In this document: positions 16,430 to 27,752 of the stretch, one piece after another | Layout of the letters: each line of letters opens with the position of its first letter | How positions within the stretch are numbered: position 1 is the stretch's first letter | From: Massilia sp. Bi118 | Lineage (GTDB): Bacteria; Pseudomonadota; Gammaproteobacteria; Burkholderiales; Burkholderiaceae_D | Reading direction: 5' to 3' | Length of the DNA: 64,000 nucleotides | Assembly (NCBI RefSeq): GCF_918697865.1 | Contig: NZ_CAKKMV010000002.1 | Span: 186,001-250,000, forward strand | Position numbers and translations under genes: made by a program | Notes under the pieces: generated by a model | Databases searched by the model: none | Told to the model about the DNA's origin: nothing | What the model saw: the letters and a program-made list of their open reading frames with translations, nothing else

Positions 16430-17859
16430 ATGCATCCATGAACGCGCAGATGAGCGCATGGCGGGATTACCGCAGCATCTGGACCGCGGCCGTGACCGGC
16501 CGCGACGGGAATACGGGCGGCTGGCTGAACTGGCTGGCGCTGCTGGTGATGGTCTGCGGCCTGATTGCGCGCCTCATCGGCCTGATGCCGGCGGCGGCCT
16601 TCGCGAGATTCGAGGCAGGCGCCGCGGCAGGCTGGCTGGTGCTGATCTGGATGGTCCAGTTCCTGCCCGCCTCGATCCTGATGAATTCCGCATCCAACGC
16701 CCGGCTGGTGCCGCGCCAGCGCCGCCGCCTGATGCAGATGGCGGTCGGCGGCTGGGTGCTGATTGCCGCCGGCCTGACCTTCGCCTGCGGCGGCTGGCGC
16801 TTCTTTCCGCTGATCGCCACCTACCTGCTCGGCGCAGCCCTGATGCGTGCGGGCATGCGCCAGGCATTGGTCTTGATTATCACGGCGTCGAACTGGCCGC
16901 TGATCTCCAGGCGCGTGCTGCCGGTGGAGCTGGTGCAAGCCATGACCAGCAGGCCGGGGCTGGCGATCGAAAGCGTGGCGCTGGTGCTGTTGTCGGCCTG
17001 GACCCTGATGCGCCTGTACCCGGCCGGTGGCGACCGCCATCTGGACGACCATGGCAAGGTGGCCGCGACCATCAAGCGCGTCGAATCGCGCGAGATGGCG
17101 CCGCGGCAGGGCATGTCCTGGGGCAGCCGCCTTGCCTACGGCCCGGCGCTGCGCCACGACTGCCGCCAGCGCAGGCCCGCCGCAATGCTGATGCATGCGC
17201 TCGGCCCCGCGGGCCACTGGACCGCCTGGGTCGTCGGTGCTGCCACCATCCTGGCCGCCGCCCTCGCACTGCGCCTGGTGCCGCTGTTGTTCGGCCGCCC
17301 GGTGGCCTACGGCGGCAGCGACTGGCTGCTCGGCTTCGGCATGTCGATGGCGACCTTCATGGTCATGTTCAGTACCGCCCACCTCGGCTACCAGCTGCGC
17401 AAGACCGGCGGCGAGCAGGCCTTGCTGCGCCTGACGCCCCTGGCCGGCGGCACGGCCCTGCTGAACCGCCGCCTGGCCGCGGGCCTGCTCAAGACTGCCT
17501 TGCTTTGCTGGGGCATGCTGGTGGGCGTGATCCTGCTGTCGGCCTGGCTGATCGGCGCCAATGGCGAGATCCTGGCGCGCTACGTGGGATTCTGCTGCCT
17601 GGGCGGGCAGCTGGCGGTGACCGGCCTGCTGGGCGACCTCGGGCGCGCCTTGCCGAACTACGGCTGGCCGCGCTTCATGATGCTGGGGCTGCAGGCCGCC
17701 TGCAACCTGGGCATCGCCTTCGCCCTCAGCCTGCTGGGCGGCGTGTTCGCGGTCTGGCTGGCGCTGGTCGGCATCATCGGCGCCGTGCTGATACTGGTGC
17801 TGGGCTGGCGCAGGATGATGGCATCCGGCCCGGCCTTCCCGGCTGGGCGGATGAACTAG
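16426..17859 (+). CDS. ABC transporter permease
   Basis: A 477-residue membrane protein with about twelve hydrophobic segments. I place the start at the GTG at 16426, which overlaps the ATPase stop by four bases (GTGA). An ATG four codons later (16438) is the alternative. No domain signature beyond ABC-2-like membrane topology is visible; the role is assigned from operon context. Confidence 0.82.
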   Translation: MNASMNAQMSAWRDYRSIWTAAVTGRDGNTGGWLNWLALLVMVCGLIARLIGLMPAAAFARFEAGAAAGWLVLIWMVQFLPASILMNSASNARLVPRQRRRLMQMAVGGWVLIAAGLTFACGGWRFFPLIATYLLGAALMRAGMRQALVLIITASNWPLISRRVLPVELVQAMTSRPGLAIESVALVLLSAWTLMRLYPAGGDRHLDDHGKVAATIKRVESREMAPRQGMSWGSRLAYGPALRHDCRQRRPAAMLMHALGPAGHWTAWVVGAATILAAALALRLVPLLFGRPVAYGGSDWLLGFGMSMATFMVMFSTAHLGYQLRKTGGEQALLRLTPLAGGTALLNRRLAAGLLKTALLCWGMLVGVILLSAWLIGANGEILARYVGFCCLGGQLAVTGLLGDLGRALPNYGWPRFMMLGLQAACNLGIAFALSLLGGVFAVWLALVGIIGAVLILVLGWRRMMASGPAFPAGRMN

Positions 17860-17866
17860 GAAAGGC

Positions 17867-18235
17867 TTACCACTCCCGCCATTCGCTGGCCGGCCCCTCG
17901 CCGTTGCCGTATTCCGAAGGATCGAGGCCGGCGGCGGTGGCGATGGTGTTGACCAGTTCGCAGAGCTGCTCGCGTTCCTCGGTCTCGATCAGGCGGTCGT
18001 CCTCGTCGTCCATGTCGTTCAGGGCCAGGACCGCCTGTTCGAAGGCCGCCAGCTTGGCCTCGTCGTCCGCGTTCACGCCGAGCTTCCCCAGGTCGGCGAT
18101 CAGCTTGTCGAAGATTTTCGTGAAGGCCGCGCAGGCTTCCGGCGTGTACTGATCCAGCCCGCTCTCGCCCCAGCGCTGGAAGGGGTAGTCCGCCTTCGCG
18201 GCCTTCAGCTTGTTCAGGTAATCCTGCATGCTCAT
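17867..18235 (-). CDS. small acidic hypothetical protein
   Basis: A 122-residue cytoplasmic protein, rich in acidic residues (NDMDDEDDRLIETEEREQ near 72-89). The start at 18235 is preceded by GAGGAGACC. I do not recognise the family. It is followed on the other strand by the 3' end of the ABC permease gene and lies 11 bases from the gamma-glutamyltransferase stop, in the same direction. Confidence 0.75.
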   Translation of the reverse strand: MSMQDYLNKLKAAKADYPFQRWGESGLDQYTPEACAAFTKIFDKLIADLGKLGVNADDEAKLAAFEQAVLALNDMDDEDDRLIETEEREQLCELVNTIATAAGLDPSEYGNGEGPASEWREW

Positions 18236-18246
18236 GCTTGGTCTCC

Positions 18247-20004
18247 TCAATGTCCGCGCTTCTGCACCAGCGCCGTGCCGATGCCGTGGCGGTGTCCTTC
18301 GCTGACCGCGGTCACGGTCCCATCCGGATTGAACACGATCGCGTTCGCCGCGCCGATTTCTTCCGGCGCAGGGCTGGTTTCCCACTTGTGGCCGAAATTC
18401 TCCAGCCCCCTGGCCTGCATGCTGCCCACGAAGCCCGGTTCCACCGACGTCTCCTTCGCGTTCCTCTGCGACAGGCGCGGCGCGTCGATCGCCTTGTCCA
18501 TGCTCATGCCCAGGTCGATGTGGTTGACGATGGTCTGCAGCACGGTGGTGATGATGGTCGCGCCGCCCGGGCTGCCGATGGTGAAGGCCGGCTTGCCATC
18601 CTTCAGCACGATGGTCGGCGCCATGCTGGAACGCGGGCGCTTGCCGGCTTCCGGGATGTTCGGCGCCGGGCCGGTGAAGTCGAAGTCCGTCATCTCGTTA
18701 TTCAGCAGGAAGCCATAGCCCGGCACCACGATGCCGCTGCCGCCCCAGGACTCGATGGTGAAGGTGTAGGAGACCACATTCCCTTCCTTGTCCGAGACCG
18801 TCAGGTGGGTCGTGTGCGTGCCTTCCTGGATCAGCTTCTGCTGCGGGCGCAGCGGGAAGCTCTGGTCGTTCTCGTATAAAAAGGCGTCGCCGGCCGGGAC
18901 CACGGCGGCCGCCTTGTCGGCGCGGATCAGCGAGCGGCGCTGGGCCGCGAACTGCTTCGACAGGATGCCGTCGACCGGCGCGTCCACGTATTCGGGGTCG
19001 GCCAGGTAGGCGTTTCGGTCGGCGAAGGCGAGGCGGCTGGCTTCCAGGTAGAGGTGCTCGACGTTCGGGCGCGGCATGCCTTTCAGCTCGTAGCCCTCGA
19101 GGATGTTGAGCGCCTCGGCCACCGCGATGCCGCCGCTGCTGGGCAGGGGCATGCCGTAGATGTCGTAGCCGCGGTAGGTCGAGCGGATCGGCTGGCGGAT
19201 GCGCGCCTCGTAGTTGGCCAGGTCGGCGAGCGACATGGTGCCGGGGCGGGCTTGCGCGCCGTTCGCCAGCGGCGGTCGGTTCACAGCATCGACCAGCGCC
19301 TTCGCCATCGGTCCCTCGTAGAAGGCTTTGTAGCCGCGGGCGGCGATCTCCCGATAAGCCTTGGCCATGTCCGGATTCTTCAGGGTGCTGCCGGCCGCAA
19401 TCGCCTTGCCGTTCCTCAGGTAGAGCTGGCTGGTGCTCGTGAATTGCTGAAATTTTCTTTCATTTTCGGCCGTCAATTTGTGAAAAGTTTCACTGACCGG
19501 AAAACCCTTCGTGGCCACGGCGATGGCCGGCGCCAGCACCTGTTTGAAGGACATGGTGCCGTAGCGCTGCAGGGCTTCGTGCCAGCCGCGCACCGTGCCC
19601 GGCACGCCCACCGAGGCGCCGCTGGCGACCGCGGTGTCGAAGTCGACCGGCTTGCCGTTTTCCTGGAACACGGCCGGGCTGAAGGAGCTGGGCGCGGTCT
19701 CGCGGTGGTCGATCGTGATCACGCGCTTGTCCTTGGCCAGGTAGATGACCATGAAGCCGCCGCCGCCGATGCCGCAGCTGAACGGGTCTGTCACGCCCAG
19801 GGTGGCGGCCGCGGCGACGGCGGCGTCGATCGCATTGCCGCCTTTGTTCAGGATGGCGATGGCCGACTCGGAGGCCTTTTCGCTGATGGTGGCGACCGCG
19901 CCGCCGGTGCCGGTGGCGACCGGCGTCCTGGCGAACGCCAGCGGCGGCGTGAGAACGATGGACAGGATCAGTGCGCCGGCGAGCGCTTTCGCGGATGTGG
20001 TCAT
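18247..20004 (-). CDS. ggt: gamma-glutamyltransferase
   Basis: A 585-residue periplasmic enzyme that cleaves the gamma-glutamyl bond of glutathione. Signal peptide at about 1-25. The proenzyme self-cleaves before the catalytic threonine, here T398 in GTHTTHLTV; the N-terminal subunit has the ITIDHRETAP motif and the small subunit has GSPGGATI. The start overlaps the lipoprotein stop by four bases. Full length for the family. Confidence 0.95.
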   Translation of the reverse strand: MTTSAKALAGALILSIVLTPPLAFARTPVATGTGGAVATISEKASESAIAILNKGGNAIDAAVAAAATLGVTDPFSCGIGGGGFMVIYLAKDKRVITIDHRETAPSSFSPAVFQENGKPVDFDTAVASGASVGVPGTVRGWHEALQRYGTMSFKQVLAPAIAVATKGFPVSETFHKLTAENERKFQQFTSTSQLYLRNGKAIAAGSTLKNPDMAKAYREIAARGYKAFYEGPMAKALVDAVNRPPLANGAQARPGTMSLADLANYEARIRQPIRSTYRGYDIYGMPLPSSGGIAVAEALNILEGYELKGMPRPNVEHLYLEASRLAFADRNAYLADPEYVDAPVDGILSKQFAAQRRSLIRADKAAAVVPAGDAFLYENDQSFPLRPQQKLIQEGTHTTHLTVSDKEGNVVSYTFTIESWGGSGIVVPGYGFLLNNEMTDFDFTGPAPNIPEAGKRPRSSMAPTIVLKDGKPAFTIGSPGGATIITTVLQTIVNHIDLGMSMDKAIDAPRLSQRNAKETSVEPGFVGSMQARGLENFGHKWETSPAPEEIGAANAIVFNPDGTVTAVSEGHRHGIGTALVQKRGH

Positions 20005-20387
20005 GGGCTGGTGATGTTGAGCGTGACGGGAATGACGTCGCCGGGGCGCGTCGCAGTGGTGTTGCGTACGGGCGGGATGCTGGCCGGATCGAGCGCCACG
20101 CGGGCGCCGTGCAGGGCCTTGGGTCTGGCGGACAGCTGGTCGGGTCCGAGCGCGAATTCTTCGCGGCCGTCCGGTCCTTCCAGCGCGAACTGGAAGCTCA
20201 GCTTGCCCGCCCAGACGCAGCGCGCGTTGGCCGGGCAGCGGCTGTCGCTGAAGCTGTCGTAGCTGAGGGTGGTGTTGCCGGAGAGAGCCACGCGCTGGCC
20301 CGGCTGCAGCGGATAGGTGCCGTCCTTGAGCGGCGCGCTGGCGCATCCGGTCAAGCCAATCAGAACAAGCGGAGCGAGCAACCTCAT
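20001..20387 (-). CDS. small lipoprotein
   Basis: A 128-residue protein with a lipobox (MRLLAPLVLIGLTGCASAP; cysteine at residue 15). The mature part has a cysteine pair, CPANARCVWAGKL, as seen in small secreted beta-rich proteins. Start at 20387 chosen for the lipoprotein signal. Co-translated with ggt (ATGA overlap). Function unknown. Confidence 0.8.
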   Translation of the reverse strand: MRLLAPLVLIGLTGCASAPLKDGTYPLQPGQRVALSGNTTLSYDSFSDSRCPANARCVWAGKLSFQFALEGPDGREEFALGPDQLSARPKALHGARVALDPASIPPVRNTTATRPGDVIPVTLNITSP

Positions 20388-20497
20388 TGCATCTTTCCGG
20401 TTATTTGCGGAAAGCCAATCATAGCAAAGATGCCAGGCAGAGCAGGGTACGGCCGTGTTGCGCACGTGTGGGGAACCGCCGCGCACAGTTGGAGATA

Positions 20498-20528
20498 TTG
20501 ACTATTTTTTAATACGTTACGGTATGAT
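20498..20528 (+). promoter_or_regulatory. possible carotenoid operon promoter
   Basis: TTGACT at 20498-20503 and TATGAT at 20523-20528 with a 19-base spacer, longer than optimal. It is the only promoter-like pair upstream of crtE and lies about 45 bases before the start codon. Confidence 0.4.
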
Positions 20529-20572
20529 TGGGCTCAATTTCATCAAATTCGATCCGGCAGAGAGAGAGGCGC

Positions 20573-21547
20573 ATGACGACACAGAGTAGGCGTTTTGGCG
20601 GGTTCGGCATCGACCAACTGCGCCAGCAACTGGAAGAACGCATCGCCGGGCACCTGGTGCAAAGCCCGGAGCAGGCGGATCTGCTGACCCTGGCCATGCG
20701 CGCGGGCGCGCTCGGCGCCGGCAAGCGCATGCGGCCGCTGCTGCTGATGCTGGTCGCGCGCGACCTCGGCTGCGATTCGAAGGCCCTGGTAGACGTCGCC
20801 TGCGCGGTCGAGATGGTGCACGCGGCCTCGCTGATCCTCGACGACATGCCCTGCATGGACAACGCCATGCTGCGCCGCGGCGAGCCCACCATCCACGTGC
20901 GCTTCGGCGAAGACGTCGCCATCCTCGCCGCCATCGGCCTGCTCAGCCGCGCCTTCGGCATCCTGGCCGCGGCCCAGGAGATTCCGGCGGCGATCCGCGC
21001 GCGCCTGGTCTCGAAATTGTCGGAAACGGTCGGTGACCAGGGCCTGGTCAAGGGCCAGTTCCTGGACCTGCATGGCGAGCGCCGCACCGCCGCCGAGATC
21101 GCCGTCACCAACGAACTCAAGACCGGGGTGCTGCTGGGCGTGGCGGTCGACATGGCCGCCATCATTGCCGAATCCGACGACTGCGTGGCCGAGTCGCTGC
21201 GCGCGTTTGCGCTGGCGGCCGGGCAGGCCTTCCAGATCCGCGACGATTTCCAGGACGGTCCCGGCAACGACAGCGCCCACACGGGCAAGGACACCGGCAA
21301 GGATCTCGGCAAGCCAACCTTCGTCAACACCCTCGGCCATGAGGAGGCGCGGCGCCGGCTCGACCGCCACCTCGAGGATGCCGAGCGCCACCTGCATGCG
21401 GCCCTGGGCGGCGCCGGCCACACCCGCCGCTTCGTCGCCGGCCTGTTCGCCCGCAGCAAGGACAGCGCCGCCTTCGCGCCGAACGCCCAGGGCACGCCGG
21501 CGCATCTGCATGCGGCCGGCGCCAGGGTGAGCCTGGCGCGCCACTGA
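20573..21547 (+). CDS. crtE: geranylgeranyl diphosphate synthase CrtE
   Basis: A 324-residue prenyltransferase. It adds isopentenyl units to make C20 GGPP, the carotenoid precursor. First aspartate-rich motif DDMPCMD at 90-96, second DDFQD at 224-228, with LGAGKRMRPLLL near 47. The start at 20573 follows GAGAGG and gives normal length. First gene of a crtE-X-Y-I-B operon. Confidence 0.93.
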   Translation: MTTQSRRFGGFGIDQLRQQLEERIAGHLVQSPEQADLLTLAMRAGALGAGKRMRPLLLMLVARDLGCDSKALVDVACAVEMVHAASLILDDMPCMDNAMLRRGEPTIHVRFGEDVAILAAIGLLSRAFGILAAAQEIPAAIRARLVSKLSETVGDQGLVKGQFLDLHGERRTAAEIAVTNELKTGVLLGVAVDMAAIIAESDDCVAESLRAFALAAGQAFQIRDDFQDGPGNDSAHTGKDTGKDLGKPTFVNTLGHEEARRRLDRHLEDAERHLHAALGGAGHTRRFVAGLFARSKDSAAFAPNAQGTPAHLHAAGARVSLARH

Positions 21548-21563
21548 TAAGGGAGGAAGCGGC

Positions 21564-22883
21564 ATGGCCCACTTCGGCGTGGTCGCACCGGCCTTCTACA
21601 GCCACTTCAGCGCATTGGCCGCGCTCAGCCTCGAGCTGATTGCGCGCGGCCACCGCGTGACTTTCCTGCAGCGGGCGGACGCGCGTATCTATTTGAAGGA
21701 TCCACGCATCGGCTTCCATGCGCTGGGCGCCGGCACCCATCCGCCCGGATCGCTGGCGGCCTCGCTGCGGCGCGCGGCCAATCCCGGCGGCCCGCTGGGC
21801 CTGCGCCAGGTGATCCTCGACATGGCGCGCGGCACCGGGATGCTGTGCCGCGAACTGCCGGCCGCGCTGCAGACCCTGCGCATCGACGCCCTGATCGCAG
21901 ACCAGATGGAAGCGGCGGGCGGTCTTGTCGGCGAGGCCATGGGCCTGCCTTTCGTTTCGGTGGCCTGTGCGATGCCGGTCAACCGCGAGCCCGGCATTCC
22001 GCTGGCCGTGATGCCGTTCGCGTACGAGAACAGCGAGCGGGCCTACCAGGTGGCGGAGGGCAGCACCCGCGTCTACGACTGGATGATGCGCCCGCACGGT
22101 GCGGTGATCGCAGAGCAGGCGCGCCGGCTCGGTTTAAGCAAGCGCAGTGGCCTGCACGAATGCCTGTCGCCGCTGGCCCAGGTCAGCCAGACCATCGCCT
22201 CCTTCGACTTCCCGCGCCGTGCGCTGCCGCCGCATTTCCATCACGTCGGACCACTGCGGGCGCCCGCCGATGCCGGCGCCGCCGCGCCCATGCCCATGCC
22301 CGAGGTCGATCCCGGGCGGCCCTTCGTGTTCGCTTCGCTCGGCACCCTGCAGGGCCACCGCTTCGGCATCTTCAAGCGCGTGGCCAAGGCATGCCGCCGG
22401 CTCGACGCCCAGCTGCTGGTCGCCCATTGCGGCGGTCTCGATACGGACCAGGAAGATGCCCTGACCCGGGCGGGCGCCACCTGGGTCTGCGCCTTTGCGC
22501 CGCAACGGGAAGCGCTGGCGCGTGCCGACGCCGTGGTGTCGCATGCCGGCATCAATACAGTGATGGACGCTGTCGAGGCGCGCACGCCGATCCTGGCGCT
22601 GCCGCTCACCTTCGACCAGCCGGGCACCGCCGCGCGCATCCTGCATGCCGGGATCGGCCTGCGGGCCTCGCCGCGCCTGGCCGGAGCCGGCACGCTCGAA
22701 CGTCAGCTGCGGCGCCTGTTCCGGGAAGGCGAGTTCTGCGAACGGCTCGAGGTCCTGGCGCAGGACCTGGCCCAGGCCGGCGGCACGCCGCGCGCGGCCG
22801 ACATCGTCGAGGCGGCCCTGCGCCTGCGCCGCAGCGAGGACCGGAAGGCGCGCGAGCATAGCGGAACAAGAGCGCCGGCATGA
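21564..22883 (+). CDS. crtX: zeaxanthin glucosyltransferase CrtX
   Basis: A 439-residue family-1 glycosyltransferase that puts glucose on zeaxanthin hydroxyls. The N-terminus MAHFGVVAPAFYSHFSALAAL and the C-terminal donor site SHAGINTVMDAVEARTPILA are the CrtX/UGT signatures. It sits 16 bases after crtE and overlaps crtY by four bases. Its presence implies that glycosylated zeaxanthin is the end product. Confidence 0.92.
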   Translation: MAHFGVVAPAFYSHFSALAALSLELIARGHRVTFLQRADARIYLKDPRIGFHALGAGTHPPGSLAASLRRAANPGGPLGLRQVILDMARGTGMLCRELPAALQTLRIDALIADQMEAAGGLVGEAMGLPFVSVACAMPVNREPGIPLAVMPFAYENSERAYQVAEGSTRVYDWMMRPHGAVIAEQARRLGLSKRSGLHECLSPLAQVSQTIASFDFPRRALPPHFHHVGPLRAPADAGAAAPMPMPEVDPGRPFVFASLGTLQGHRFGIFKRVAKACRRLDAQLLVAHCGGLDTDQEDALTRAGATWVCAFAPQREALARADAVVSHAGINTVMDAVEARTPILALPLTFDQPGTAARILHAGIGLRASPRLAGAGTLERQLRRLFREGEFCERLEVLAQDLAQAGGTPRAADIVEAALRLRRSEDRKAREHSGTRAPA

Positions 22884-24051
22884 GCGATCAGCCCTGGGAC
22901 CTGATCCTGGCCGGCGGCGGCCTCGCGAACGGCCTGATCGCCTGGCGCCTGGCGCAGCGCCGGCCCGAGCTGCGCATCCTGCTGCTGGAGCAGGGGGACC
23001 GTTTGGGCGGCAACCACACCTGGTCCTTCCACGACAGCGATCTCGACGCCGGCCAGCTGGCCTGGATCGCGCCCCTGCTGTCGCACCGCTGGCCGGGCTA
23101 CGAGGTGGTGTTTCCGCAGCTGCGGCGCACCCTGGAGGGCGGCTATGCCAGCATCGCCTCGCAGGATTTTGCACGCGTCGTCGAAGCGGCGCTGGGGCCG
23201 GCGCTGCGCCTGCGCGCGCGCATCGCCAGCGTCAGCCCGACCAGCGTCGTGCTCGAAGGCGGCGAAGTGCTGGCGGCGCGCGCCGTGATCGACGGTCGCG
23301 GCATGCGCGCCAGTTCGCGGCTGGCGCTGGGCTGGCAAACCTTCCTCGGCCAGGAAGTGTTACTGGCCGCGCCGCACGGCCTCGGCGCGCCCATCATCAT
23401 GGACGCCGGCGTCGAGCAGCAGGGCGGCTACCGCTTCGTCTACGTGCTGCCCTTCGATACGCACCGCCTGCTGATCGAAGACACCCACTACGTCGACAGC
23501 GCCGCCTGGGAGCCCGAACGCCTGCGCGCCAACATCGCCGCCTATGCACAGGCGCGCGGCTGGCGCATCGACCAAGTACTGCGCGAGGAAGAGGGCCGGC
23601 TGCCGATCGTGCTGGCCGGCGATTTTCACGCCTACTGGGACGACCTGGCCGGCCAGCCCAGCGCCGGCCTGCGCGCCGGCCTGTTCCATTCGACCACCGG
23701 CTACTCGCTGCCGCACGCGGTGCGCCTCGCCGAGCGCATCGCAAGCATGCGCGCGCTCGATGCGCCAAGCTTGTTCGCCGCCATCCGCGACGAGGCGGCG
23801 CAGGAATGGCGGCGCCAGCGCTTCTTCCGCCTGTTGAACCGCATGCTGTTTTTGGCGGGCAGCCCGGACCGCCGCTGGCGCGTGATGCAGCGCTTCTACC
23901 GCCTGCCGGCCTCCCTGATCCGGCATTTCTATGCCGGCCGCCTCAGTTTGCAGGACAAGGCGCGCCTCCTGTCCGGCAAGCCGCCGGTGCCCGTGGGCCA
24001 GGCTTTCATCGCCGCCTGCAAGATCCACCCTCACCAGATCGGAAACGCAGA

Positions 24052-24055
<4 letters not shown>
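22880..24055 (+). CDS. crtY: lycopene beta-cyclase CrtY
   Basis: A 391-residue flavoprotein cyclising both ends of lycopene to beta-carotene. N-terminal dinucleotide fold LILAGGGLANGLIAWRL, then the HTWSFHDSDL motif and a C-terminal FHSTTGYSLPHAVRLAERI typical of proteobacterial CrtY. ATGA overlaps on both sides (with crtX and crtI). Confidence 0.95.
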
Positions 24056-25562
<1,507 letters not shown>

Positions 25563-25566
<4 letters not shown>

Positions 25567-26549
25567 GCCAGGATCTTCTTGACCATGCCGAAAACACCAT
25601 CGCGGTCGGCTCGAAAAGCTTCGCCGCCGCCGCCAGGCTGTTCGACCCGGACACCCGGCGCAAGGTGCTGATGCTCTATGCCTGGTGCCGCCACTGCGAC
25701 GACGTGGTCGACGGCCAGGAGCTGGGTTTCCATGCCGCGCAGCGCGAGCAGCACGACGCGGCGGACAAGCTGGCCGCGCTGCGCGAGCAGACCCGCCGCG
25801 CCTACGCGGGCGAACGCATGCGGGATCCCGCCTTTGCCGCCTTCCAGGAAGTCGCGCTGCGTCACGCCGGGGTGCCGCGGATCGCGCCGCGCTTCGCCTT
25901 CGACCACCTGGATGGTTTTGCGATGGACGTCGAGGGCGCGCGCTACGAAACCATCGCCGACACGCTGCGCTACTGCTACCACGTGGCCGGCGTGGTTGGC
26001 CTGATGATGGCGGCCATCATGGGCGTGAGCGACCCGCGCGTCCTGGACCGCGCCTGCGACCTGGGCCTGGCGTTCCAGCTGACGAACATCGCGCGCGACA
26101 TCGTCGAGGATGCGCAAGTTGGACGCTGCTATGTGCCGGTCCAGTGGCTGCGCGAGGCGGGCATCCCGCTCGACGAGATCGCGCTGCCCAAGCACCGGAT
26201 CAAGCTGGCGGCGGTGGCGGCGCGCCTGGTCGATGCCGCGGAGCCGTATTACGACTCGGCCCTGGCCGGCATCGCGGACCTGCCGCTGCGCTCCGCCTGG
26301 GCGATCGCTGCCGCGCGCAAGGTCTACCGCCAGATCGGCGTCGTGGTGAAGCAGCGCGGCGCGCAGGCCTGGGATGAGCGCGCAGGCACCTCGAAGGCGG
26401 CCAAGCTGCGCCTGTTGATGGAAGGGGGTGTACAGGCGCTCAGTTCGCGTCTTGTGAAGGCGCGGAGGCCGCGTCCGCCCGGCCTGTGGCAGCGTCCGGG
26501 CGCCGCTGGCGAAGCGGTCCCCGGTGCAGCGCATGCAACTCCCGCTTGA
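25563..26549 (+). CDS. crtB: phytoene synthase CrtB
   Basis: A 328-residue squalene/phytoene synthase condensing two GGPP. The two aspartate-rich sites are visible: CRHCDDVVDG (about 42-51) and NIARDIVEDAQVGRCYVP (about 178-195). The C-terminal 40 residues (ARRPRPPGLWQRPG...) are proline/arginine-rich and are encoded in the stretch that overlaps crtZ on the other strand, so this tail is probably dispensable. Confidence 0.95.
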
Positions 26550-26982
26550 GGACGTCCACGGGCGGCGCGTAGAGGAAGCCGAAGGACACCGCGCCGTCCT
26601 TGCCGGCCACCGCATGGTGCATGCGGTGGGCCTGGTAGAGGCGCTTCAGGTAGCCGCTGCGCGGCACGTAGCGGAAAGGCCAGCGCTGGTGCACCAGGCC
26701 ATCGTGGGCGACGAAGTAGAGGAAACCATAGGCCGTCATGCCGGCGCCGATCCACTCCAGCGGATGCCGGCCCAGGGTGGCGCCGGCGTAGATCAGGGCG
26801 ATCGCCACGCCCGCGAACACGATGGCGTACAAATCGTTCTTCTCGAACCATCCCGTGCGCGGCTCGTGGTGCGAGCGGTGCCACGCCCAGCCGAAGCCGT
26901 GCATCACGTACTTGTGCGCGACGATGGAAAACACTTCCATCAGGACCACGGTAGCGATGAGGATGAGGGCGTTGAGCAGCAT
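26440..26982 (-). CDS. crtZ: beta-carotene hydroxylase CrtZ
   Basis: A 180-residue di-iron membrane hydroxylase making zeaxanthin from beta-carotene. All histidine motifs are present: HKYVMHG, HRSHH, HDGLVHQRW and HRMHH. Start at 26982 (MLLNALILIATVV) gives a normal membrane N-terminus; a start at 27021 is possible but runs into the next gene. The last 110 bases overlap crtB in antisense, and that part encodes a low-complexity tail after LKRELHALHR. Confidence 0.94.
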   Translation of the reverse strand: MLLNALILIATVVLMEVFSIVAHKYVMHGFGWAWHRSHHEPRTGWFEKNDLYAIVFAGVAIALIYAGATLGRHPLEWIGAGMTAYGFLYFVAHDGLVHQRWPFRYVPRSGYLKRLYQAHRMHHAVAGKDGAVSFGFLYAPPVDVLKRELHALHRGPLRQRRPDAATGRADAASAPSQDAN

Positions 26983-27019
26983 GGAAAGCAGCCTACCATA
27001 ATCGTTTAAAAGGACACGC

Positions 27020-27436
27020 ATGACCCGATTCATTCAGCTATTCACTGGCGTTCTGCTCCTGGCCGCCGCTGCCTGCGCCTCGGCCGCCACCGTCGAAGTC
27101 CGCGTTACGGCGGTGGAGGGCGGCAAGGGCACGCTCAGGGTCGCCGTCTGCGACAGGGAACGCTTCCTCAAGCAGTGCGCCTACACGGCATCGAGCCCCG
27201 CGCGCGAGGGCGAGAACGTGATCGCCGTGCCGAATGTGCCGAAGGGCAGCTGGGCCGTGCTGGTCTACCAGGACGAGAACGGCAACGCTGAGCTGGACCG
27301 CAACCTGATCGGCATCCCGAAGGAGAATTACGGTTTCAGCCGCGATGCACGCGGCAAGTTCGGGCCGCCGGGCTTCGACGACGCGGCCATCGAGGTCAAG
27401 GATGAGGTGACGGTGGCGTCGGTCCGGCTGCACTGA
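27020..27436 (+). CDS. secreted DUF2141 protein
   Basis: A 138-residue exported protein (signal MTRFIQLFTGVLLLAAAACASA). The DUF2141 pattern is clear: GTLRVAVCD, then WAVLVYQDENGNAELDRNLIGIPKENYGFS near the centre. DUF2141 proteins often lie beside carotenoid genes; their role is unknown. AAAAGGAC lies upstream. Divergent from crtZ, convergent with the small membrane protein. Confidence 0.88.
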   Translation: MTRFIQLFTGVLLLAAAACASAATVEVRVTAVEGGKGTLRVAVCDRERFLKQCAYTASSPAREGENVIAVPNVPKGSWAVLVYQDENGNAELDRNLIGIPKENYGFSRDARGKFGPPGFDDAAIEVKDEVTVASVRLH

Positions 27437-27650
27437 CGAGCGATGGCGAGAGGACCAGGGCGATCAGCCAGCCCAGGAAAGAGAACCCGCGCCAGACACC
27501 GAAAAAGCAGAACAGGTAGACGGCAAACTGGGCAGGCTGGAAGCTGCGCAGCGGGGGCAGGCCGGCTGCGTCGAGCAGATAACGCGTCGTGAAAGCGGTC
27601 ATGAAGCTGACCACCAGAATGAACCACCACTTTTTTTCGAGCCGGGACAT
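27396..27650 (-). CDS. small membrane protein
   Basis: An 84-residue protein with two hydrophobic segments (about 9-25 and 42-68), starting MSRLEKKWWFILVVSF. GGAA is upstream of the ATG at 27650. It overlaps the 3' end of the DUF2141 gene by 41 bases. Not recognised; the membrane pattern and start site suggest a real gene. Confidence 0.55.
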   Translation of the reverse strand: MSRLEKKWWFILVVSFMTAFTTRYLLDAAGLPPLRSFQPAQFAVYLFCFFGVWRGFSFLGWLIALVLSPSLVSAAGPTPPSPHP

Positions 27651-27752
27651 CGTGTGTTCCTGAGTTGAGTGAGACGCGTGCAGCGCGCCTGCGCGCCACG
27701 GACGAGCAACGACTGGCATTATTGCCCCCATTACCCTTGGGAGCAATGGAAG

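Noticed and set aside
15691..17859. 722-codon frame suggesting a fused ATPase-permease
   Set aside because: The first half is a shadow of the ATPase gene in another frame; the permease starts at the GTGA overlap.
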